This document shows positions 56,801 through 64,000 of a stretch of 64,000 bases of DNA, piece after piece; positions within the stretch are counted from its first letter, which is position 1; every line of letters begins with the position of its first letter. Origin of the DNA: Polytrichum commune. Its lineage: Eukaryota > Streptophyta > Polytrichopsida > Polytrichales > Polytrichaceae. Under the pieces are notes generated by a model. The model was not told the DNA's origin and did not search any database. It saw only the letters and a program-made list of their open reading frames with translations. A program made the translations under genes and the position numbers. Where the stretch lies: positions 26,984,144 to 27,048,143 of the forward strand of contig OX485809.1 of assembly GCA_950295325.1 (NCBI GenBank), given 5' to 3'.

Positions 56801-59375
56801 TCATAACATGATTGCAAAAAAATGTTCATATAAATAGGTTCCAACTAGATTTATTGCACAGTTCTCTCAATTCTGGACTCGTCCATGCAGAAAATTCGTG
56901 CAAAGCAACTACTCCACTCATTCAAGAAGGAAATTTGAACTAAAGGCATGACTTGAACCCAAGGCCTTAATTCAAATTCCATGAGAATTTTGAGGTTAAG
57001 TCGCCTTAGGCCAAAATAGTGCTAGGATGGGTGACCTCCCTAACACTTTTTTCCAATGCACTCTACCACTATGGTCTATACAATCACAGTGCAGGTACCT
57101 GAGTGAACTGGAATTTTTGAAGCAATCATGTGGGGAACCTAGGGGGTTGTCGTTGGGGGCAGATAGGTTTGGGCTGGCTTGTCCACACTCGTTCGAGGTG
57201 CTCACCTTCTAAAGGGAGAAGTTATTTTTGAGGTCCGTTTGATTCTTGTGGTGCCCGTTTCAGAACTACATGTAGAATTAGTCCAACTTGAAGACAAGGC
57301 AACATTTTAGTTCATGCGGGTGGCAAAAACAGAGTCATCCCCCTCTCTGAACTAATCTCCCCAGAATTCCACAAATGATCTTACAGCATTTCAAACCACA
57401 TTCATCCCATAATAGCTGCAACAAATTACTGTTACCTAGGTAATCAAGTGCAGATGTAATGGCCCATAATATCAAATTATGCTTCACATGTCCAAGAGAA
57501 ACTTGGAAGCGAGACTTCGAAAAGTAAGGCACCCACAGACATGACCTCAAAAACGATTTTTCAGATCTATGGATCAACAAAAAAACATGGGCATTGATCA
57601 CTACAAAAACTGGTTGAGCCAACCCCTCCATCCTGCACTTGCTCACGCTGCAGAATTGCTTATAGCTGCTTTGCAAAGCAGCTAGCTACTTCAATAACTC
57701 CAAAAATGAAGAGGTCATTCTCAACTAACCTCCACCAGTATTGCCATGAACGATTTTTTTGCAACAAGACACTGCGCAATGTACCTTAGGGTGAACCACA
57801 TATTGAAACAGATCCACATCTTCATTGTCAAATAATGTCTTGTCCAACAGTTGTTCACAAAGTTCTTCAAGGATGTGCATAATCTCTTCCTGATGGCAAT
57901 TACAGTTATTCAGATATATGGCACATGAAAACATGGGCACTGATTGATAGATAAAATGGTCGACCCAACCCCTCCATCCTCCACTTGCTCATGCAGCAGA
58001 ATTGGTGCAAATCAAAGAAACTGCCTACTCCACTGGCCCCAAAAATGAAGCAGAAATGTACCACTAACCTCCACCAACAATGCCACAAACAATTTTTCTG
58101 CAACAGGACACTGCCCAGAAGTTTCTTAGGTTGAACCACACATTCAAACCCATCCATATCCTCATTCCGGAATAATATTCAATTTTTTAACAGACCGATT
58201 ACAAAGCTCTTCACTGATGTGCATAAGCTCTTCCTGATGGAAATTAAGGCAGATCCATGGCACATGGGTATTGCCATCTACCCAACCCCTCAATCCTCCA
58301 CTTGCTAATGCTGCAGAATTGAGTGCAAAGCAAAGCAGCTCCCTACTCCACTAAACCCCAACCTAAAATGAAGAAATTCTCCACCAACAATGCCACAAAA
58401 CGATCTTCCTGCAACAAGACACTATTCGAAGTTTCTACACAAAGTTTCTTAGGGTGAACCACACATTCGAACACATCCACATCCTCATCCTCATTCTGGG
58501 ATAATGCCCAGTTGTCCAACAAATTGTTATCAAATTGTCCATCCCCCACTTGCTCATGCTGCAGAATTGGTGCAAAGCAAAGCAAAGCAGCTCCATACTC
58601 CACTAAATCCCAACCAAAAATGAAGAAGAAATTCTCCACCAACAAAACCAAAAACTATCTTTCTGCAACAAGACACTACCCAAAGTTTCTACCCCGAACT
58701 TTCTAACCGGGTGAACAACACATTCAAACAAATCCACATCCTTATTCTAGAGTAATGTCCACCCTGCACTTGCTCATGCTGCAGAATTGGTGCAAAGAAA
58801 AGCAAGGCAAAGCAAAGCACCTCCGTACTCCACTAAATCCCAACCAAGAATTCAAAATGCCACAAACTATTATTCTCCACCAACAATGCCACAAACGATC
58901 TTTAACACCAAGACACTACCCAAAGTTTCTACCCGAATTTCTTAGGGTGAACCACACATTCAAACACATCCACATCCTCATTCTGGAATAATGCCCGATT
59001 GTCCAACATATTATGTACAAATTGTCCATCCTCCACTTGCCGATGCTGCAGAATTGGTGCAAAGAAAAGCAAAGCAAAGCAGCTCCCTCCTCCACTAACC
59101 CTAACCAAGAATGAAGAAGAAATTCTCCCACCAACAATTCCACAAACGATCCTTTTACACCAATATCCTACATACATACCTGAGACGGCGTGCTGAGACC
59201 TTTGAAACTCCAGGCGGCCAGGCGCAATCCTTAGCTGGAAAGCTGCGGCCGAGCGCCAACCTTGCGACACGCTCGCCAACCTATTGTGCTGCTGCTGCGA
59301 CACCACAACATTCCTGCTCACATAACATTCACATCCCACCACGCTCGCCCGCATTTGCATCGCGCACTGCGCCAT
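53806..59375 (-). CDS. Plastid-targeted two-helix LHC-superfamily protein (PsbS/SEP-like)
   Basis: Four exons on the minus strand: 59180-59375, 56206-56342, 55300-55584 and 53806-53856. All introns are GT-AG, phases 1, 0 and 0, total 669 nt or 222 aa. The N-terminus (MAQCAMQMRASVVGC onward) is rich in Ser, Arg, Gln and Ala with almost no acidic residues over about 60 aa, as in a chloroplast transit peptide. The mature part carries the LHC helix signature FGRFQELQVGRLAMVGFAAA, then VVTGKGVLGQLG, as in PsbS helices. A second membrane span follows (GPLLAGFLFLLVGGLLGGYV), then a polar tail ending VGREPYVSDLDVPPKK. Two spans with one clear LHC helix suggest a stress-enhanced (SEP/LIL)-like thylakoid protein for photoprotection. 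The exact subfamily is uncertain; it is too short for PsbS, which has four helices. An in-frame Met lies 6 codons upstream (59393); the MAQC start looks better for a transit peptide. Confidence 0.88.
57600..59150. repeat. Intronic tandem array, 6 units of 220-350 bp
   Basis: In intron 1 (56343-59179) of the LHC-like gene, GCTGCAGAATTG anchors lie at 57647, 57994, 58310, 58559, 58779 and 59045, spacing 347, 316, 249, 220 and 266 bp. Other shared landmarks are CCACTTGCTCATGC, GCAAAGCAAAGCA, CTCCACCAACAATGCCACAA and TTAGGGTGAACCACACATTC. On the minus strand several units keep a short open peptide, VDVFECVVHPKKL. Confidence 0.88.
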
Positions 59376-59630
59376 TCTGTCCCCAACTCGCAAAACCCAC
59401 CACGAAGAATCTCCCCAACTACCGAGCTTCTATGGATCTGTGGTTCCCAGTTCAACGGCAGCGACGTAGCACCTGTGTGTCTTGGAAGTCCGAATCGTTA
59501 GAAGGTGGTGAGTGTGTATGTGATATTGTGTGAGTGGGGTGGGGACAAGTGGATCCACAGGAGTTCGCTTTCCATTTCCGAGACTCGTTTGCTCTTTGTG
59601 TCGTCAGCCTTGCACTCAGGGAAATTGACG

Positions 59631-59637
59631 GATAAGG
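59631..59637 (+). promoter_or_regulatory. I-box-like GATAAGG upstream of the LHC-like gene
   Basis: GATAAGG lies about 255 bp upstream of the start codon of the minus-strand gene. GATAAG I-boxes are found in promoters of light-regulated photosynthesis genes. One short match is weak support, and no TATA box was seen. Confidence 0.25.
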
Positions 59638-59832
59638 TTATGGCTCGCCCCGGCCTAGCTACATGTGGAGGGTTCTAAACTCTCCCAAGGGCTGACGCGT
59701 GTCACTATGGCGCCCCATGAGCCCGAGCAGATAGCATCTGGGCCATGGAGGCGTCCTTGCTCATTCGACGGTGGAGATATTCTTCATGGATTATCAATTG
59801 ATTTGAAAATTTGCATGGCACTCATATATTAA

Positions 59833-60095
59833 CCACACCAGGGGTCTAGCCAGGGCCCAGCCAACCCACCCGGTGTTCGCCCCCATGGAGCATGGGCCGG
59901 CCATCTAGGCACCCATCCATGGCACTAGGGACACCGTCCAAAAGGCCCCTTGGCTAGCCCTGCATCCAACCAGCCATGGGCCTTTGGGACGGTGTCCTTA
60001 GTGCCCTGGATGGGCGCCTAGATGGCCGGCCCATGCTTAACGGGGGCCAGCACTGGCCGAGTTGGCTAGGCCCCGGCTAGACCCCCCTGGTGTGG
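59833..60095. mobile_element. GC-rich foldback element
   Basis: 263 bp imperfect inverted repeat over almost the whole length. It starts CCACACCAGGGGTCTAGCC and ends GGCTAGACCCCCCTGGTGTGG-like. Inner matches include GGGCCGGCCATCTAGG with CCTAGATGGCCGGCCC, and GGACACCGTCC with GGACGGTGTCC. The loop is about 50 bp. It is much more GC-rich than its flanks and lies in the upstream region of the LHC-like gene. No target duplication is clear. Confidence 0.7.
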
Positions 60096-61849
60096 CAAGG
60101 CTTTCAAACATAGCATATCCTAAACATTTGCCATTGATATTTTTTAGTTGAACATGTGTTGGTGGGTCTAAATCCATGTGGAAGGTGCCCACTTGTGACA
60201 CCGTTGCCATAAATTGCAAAGCTTCCCAAAAAAATCACAAAATAATGGTTTCAAGATTTATGAGCTAATTTGAGTAAGTATGTTGCCCCTCTTTTGAATG
60301 AGGGTAACATTGTGTCAATTGGAGATGATTTGAATGGATGTTCGATAAAAAAAACACCCTTAATATAATCTCTAAACTACCGCCCTTCACAACCACTATT
60401 GACATTCCTATTATAATCTCCTACATAACAAAACTTTAACGTTTAAAATTTGGATTGTGAGTAGTCGCCTCTAACCTGCAAACATCTATGGAGTTGGATT
60501 TGTCAAAAAAACCTTAAATCTCCAACTATGGTCAATAAAATTGAGGTCACATTTTCTGGACAAATTTGAGGGAAATTGGTCTTGTGAAGTTAGGGGGTTA
60601 AGTACTCACACTTGGGTTTGCGGGAGCCCTAATATGTGGGAGCCATCATAAAAATGAGCCGGACCTGACCCTCCAATAGGTTCCATAGCTCTCAAGCTAT
60701 CCCCTGTTAGTCCTTCAGCCCCCTACATGTAGCCAAGCTGCACTCCTATTTGGAGAATACTCCAATGTCAAATGAGCAAGGGCATCCCAATTGCCCAATT
60801 GCTATCTGCTCTTGGTCTCATGGGGCGCTCTAGTGACATAGAAGATCCCACCTTAGGAAGTTGGGGCGAACTAACCCGTACATTGGTTCCTTGGAGGCAA
60901 GGGTTTAGGCATCCAATAAGGAACGAGTGTATGGATTGGTTCACCCAAATCCACCTTAGGAGGAGACAAATCACTTCTTATTTACTCAGCAGTAGGGAAG
61001 TTATGCACCGTGGGGCTAGGAATTTTTCAACATAATGCTCTTTTATTACGGGGTTCCTTTACTAAATCAACATTGTAGCACTCATCGTGAGTATTGTTCA
61101 TGTGTCACTAAATCGACATGTGAGAATTTTTAGGCTTGCCTCATTTGGATTGCGGGACTTAAGGTACTCAGCCTTAAAAGCAACACTTTAAGAAACTTTT
61201 GCTATTTCATGAAGGTCAAGTAGCTTGGAAATTTTAAAAATAATAATAAACTCATATGCAACCTAGATAAATTCTCAAAGTTGTCTTAGGGGAAGAGCCT
61301 TTTACTCTCAACTAGAAGGGGTCTATTGATGTCGGATTGCTAAGTGAGAATCACCACAAAATCAACCACATTGCATGAAGGTTTTGTCCCCCTTTTGTGG
61401 ATCACTTCTTACACTGCCTCATTGAGCAGATACATCCCCAATTAGCCATTGTAATTGGCCAAAGTTGGTGCTCTTCTAAAAGTGTTCTTGCATCCTTCTT
61501 ACACCACTATGATGATTGGTTGAAGTGGTGTTATTTTATAATTAATGCCGCATATGACTAATCGCTTTTAATAATCACTTACTTGATGACACCGTTGCAC
61601 TCACTTGTTGACGGCTTAAGAATTATAAATAAGTGTCACCAAAGGGAGGGTGTTACTTTAAGGCCTTGGTACCTTAGCCACAAGTATGGTGTCAAAAGCA
61701 TGTTCTTGAGGCCCACATGGATTTGGGGCGTAAAAAGTAAGGACAACCTATTGAACCTCCCTACATATGTGAGAGATATGCAGAGAGGGTTATATATAAT
61801 AAGACAAGAATTATTTTAGACTTCGACCTATTTCTTTTCTCTAATATCA
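60096..61849. other. Non-genic stretch
   Basis: No supported gene. The frame at 60772-61035 (plus) is open but has no recognised domain, and its antisense is also open. Confidence 0.45.
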
Positions 61850-61963
61850 GCTAGTTACATATGAACCAAATGAGTTTGAGAAATAGCCGGCTGAAGCTGA
61901 GACTTCATGAAAATTATCCAATACATATGAACGAGACGAGTTTGAGAAATAACCGGTTGAGGT
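61850..61963 (+). repeat. AACCGGTT repeat, locus D, left part (tandem)
   Basis: Unit of about 70 bp, GTTACATATGAACCAAATGA then GTTTGAGAAATAGCCGGCTG then AGACTTCATGAAAATTA, repeated about three times across locus D. It is interrupted after AACCGGTTGAGGT by the MITE at 61964-62469. Confidence 0.65.
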
Positions 61964-62469
61964 CCCGGGTACGCAACTCCCATATTATACGCAAGGGGCA
62001 TCGTACTTAAAACGGCTTAGAGGACGGCTTTTGTAAAAATTATATCAAATTATATGAAATTAAAATGATCAAAAAGTTGGGTGAAGACCAAATTAAATAA
62101 AATGAGATGAAAAAAAAGTTGGGTTGCATATTTATTAAGCCTCCCATTAAAATTATAAGCCACAAATAGTTTCCTCCCATTAAAATTATAATTCATTCAC
62201 AATGTTAAAATTTTAATAAAAAGTCCAAAAAGTTGGGTAGTTTGACCTATGGTACATGTATTAAAAAAATCATATAATTAGGTTTTTAATGCAATTATAT
62301 GCTTCAAAATATATTCATTTCCTATTTATAATTACATTTTTGGATTCCTTGTTAGAAGGGCTACAAGGGTTTCCTACATTAAAACAAATTGTATCACTCA
62401 ATATTGGACTAAAACGCATTATAAGTGATTATAATCAGGACCATATAATACGGGAGTTGCGTACCCGGG
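61964..62469. mobile_element. hAT-type MITE, complete copy
   Basis: 506 bp with terminal repeats CCCGGGTACGCAACTCCC extending through TATTATA. It is flanked by GTTGAGGT on both sides (8 bp, or 9 bp if one G is shared). The undisturbed target reads AACCGGTTGAGGTTTGAGAC. Eight-bp duplications suggest hAT. A truncated relative is at 4298-4836. Non-coding. Confidence 0.8.
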
Positions 62470-62580
62470 GTTGAGGTTTGAGACTTCAAGAAAATTACTA
62501 GTTACAAATGAATCATAAGAGTTTGAGAAATAACCAGTTGAGGTTTATGACTTCAGAAAAAATATTGATCAATTTAAAGG
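62470..62580 (+). repeat. AACCGGTT repeat, locus D, right part
   Basis: Continues with GTTGAGGTTTGAGACTTCAA and a third unit, GAGTTTGAGAAATAACCAGT, after the MITE. Confidence 0.6.
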
Positions 62581-64000
62581 AAACTCAAGAGATAGTATTG
62601 AAGGCAATGCAGAATAAGTGGTAGTTTTGCTTGGGTCTACATCTGCATCATGGACGGAGGCCACTATTCGTTCCCAAATGTAGATGCAAATACAAGAATA
62701 ATTGGGCTTGCTATTAGGGAGTTTATAGTTGAACCTTCGTCTCTCCACTTTTTAAAACCTACATTTTTGGATGCAAGGGGTGAAAATCTTTTCATAACTT
62801 TTTATCATAAAATAAAATTGTGCCATAAATTTTTGATGACCCACTTTGTTCTGTTTGCACTTCTCAATCAAAATGCACCCGAAATGTGTGTAATTGCAAT
62901 AAGTAGTGCAATTTGTCGGTGCCTCCCGTGGGTAAGCATGATTTACTTATCCTATGCGGGTCAAATTAGATGTAGATTAATCATATCTTGCCACAAAATG
63001 CCACATGTCATCACATGGTTGGTTGGAACCAGAGTGAAAATCCTGTGAAGATTCAATTTAGCATAGACATGTCCAATCAAACTTGAATGTACAGTAGTGA
63101 TACAACTTGGTGAGTACCTTATGGAAGGTATAAGGCCCTAACATGGGCAATTCCAACTCCAAATTCATATTGAAGATTTGCTTTTGCTTTAGGTGCTCAC
63201 ATAGGCCCTCCCAAATTATGTTAATTATTGAACCTAGAATAATGTCTATATATTGAACACCTAGTCCAATCTCATCATAACACACTAGTATGGGTCCATG
63301 TTGTCCCAACCCTTTGCACCCATTACATAGAACACATCATTTTAACATGGTCCTCCACCTTCCCAGAACGGTGGCCTGGCATCGACACCGTCATCACCAC
63401 CACCATCATACATCCTTCATTGTATACTAGCTTGGACTTGTGCCGTCCCGTGATGTTGAACCCTAGGTGGTTTCCGGCCCATTGCAACTGTGCATATTGT
63501 GATACCCCCATTTTGGAATGGTGGGCAATGTTGGGGAATGATGGGGAATGATGGGCCAATGACCTCACCATCACCACGTTGTTCATTGTATATTAGAGCC
63601 TTGACACATGTGGCTTGAACTCGCCACTTTGGGGCTTGCCATAGTGGAGGTAGCTACAACTTGGGCCTTAGCTACTGATGAGGCAATCATGTGTTGAATG
63701 TTTGCCATATGAACATTAGAAGGTTGCAGATGGAGGGCCACCCATGCAACAACACGCTTAGCCTTGCTTGAGCTCCTCTCACATGCTAGGGCCTTATACA
63801 CCACTCAACCCACTTTATACAAGGCATGGGGCTGGCCCGAGCATCAACCTAAGTCATGTGCAAATAAGCCCTCAATCCGGCCCAACTTCATCAAATTTTT
63901 GCGGGCCCAACCTTGTCACATGTAAAGTGATGAGGCTTGATTTTAGGTCCGATGTTCTTGAGGCAAAACTGTAGTGAAGAAAACTAACCTTTTATGGACT
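62581..64000. other. Non-genic stretch to the right edge
   Basis: No supported gene. The frame 62650-63048 (plus) is open for 132 codons, but I recognise no domain and see no splice context. Several GGAATGATGGGG-type short repeats occur near 63520-63560. Confidence 0.4.

Noticed and set aside
57600-59150. CRISPR-like or satellite array
   Set aside because: Units are 220-350 bp, diverged and lie inside an intron of a plant gene. There are no short identical repeats with unique spacers.
59180-59533. Plus-strand frame of 140 codons over the LHC-like exon 1
   Set aside because: Opposite strand to the exon that encodes the transit peptide and joins in phase to exons 2-4.
62650-63048. 132-codon plus-strand frame as a gene
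   Set aside because: No recognisable motif, no splice context and background-like AT-rich composition.

Overview
This is nuclear DNA from a land plant. The evidence is GT-AG introns, a gene for a plastid-targeted protein of the light-harvesting (LHC) superfamily, a gene of the plant desiccation-related PCC13-62 family, and a dense AT-rich background of plant-type transposable elements (PIF/Harbinger, hAT, LINE, solo LTR, many MITEs). I could not place the lineage further. All exon models were built by hand from splice signals and reading phase.

Three host genes can be modelled end to end with all phases agreeing. (1) 5380-8192, minus: a secreted ferritin-like desiccation-related protein, 3 exons, 305 aa. 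(2) 42940-49725, plus: an unrecognised acidic protein of about 1357 aa in 4 exons; its large third exon holds eight nearly identical 94-116 aa (mostly 105 aa) Glu/Ala/Val repeats. (3) 53806-59375, minus: a 222 aa plastid protein with one LHC-type helix and a second membrane span, 4 exons. A possible exon of a fourth gene touches the left edge on the minus strand.

The rest is transposon-derived or unassigned. Left part (0.3-33 kb): hAT transposase remnant (3.3-4.1 kb), dispersed repeats and nested MITEs, a solo LTR (13.5-14.7 kb), a LINE 3' end (28.9-29.6 kb) and a non-autonomous hAT element (30.9-32.1 kb). Middle (33-41 kb): a decayed PIF/Harbinger element with convergent transposase and Myb/SANT-like genes, then a second frameshifted Harbinger transposase and a duplicated GC-rich block just upstream of the acidic-repeat gene. 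Right part (49.7-64 kb): the LHC-like gene, a GC-rich foldback and a hAT-type MITE.

Three patterns stand out. Each host gene carries in its first intron a diverged tandem array with units of about 220-350 bp, different in sequence in each gene, and the coding repeat of the acidic gene has a unit of 315 bp. A dispersed repeat rich in the palindrome AACCGGTT has been hit by three unrelated element types within about 16 bp of the same motif. Because several elements sit inside repeats with uninterrupted copies elsewhere in the window, their target-site duplications and empty sites can be read directly.
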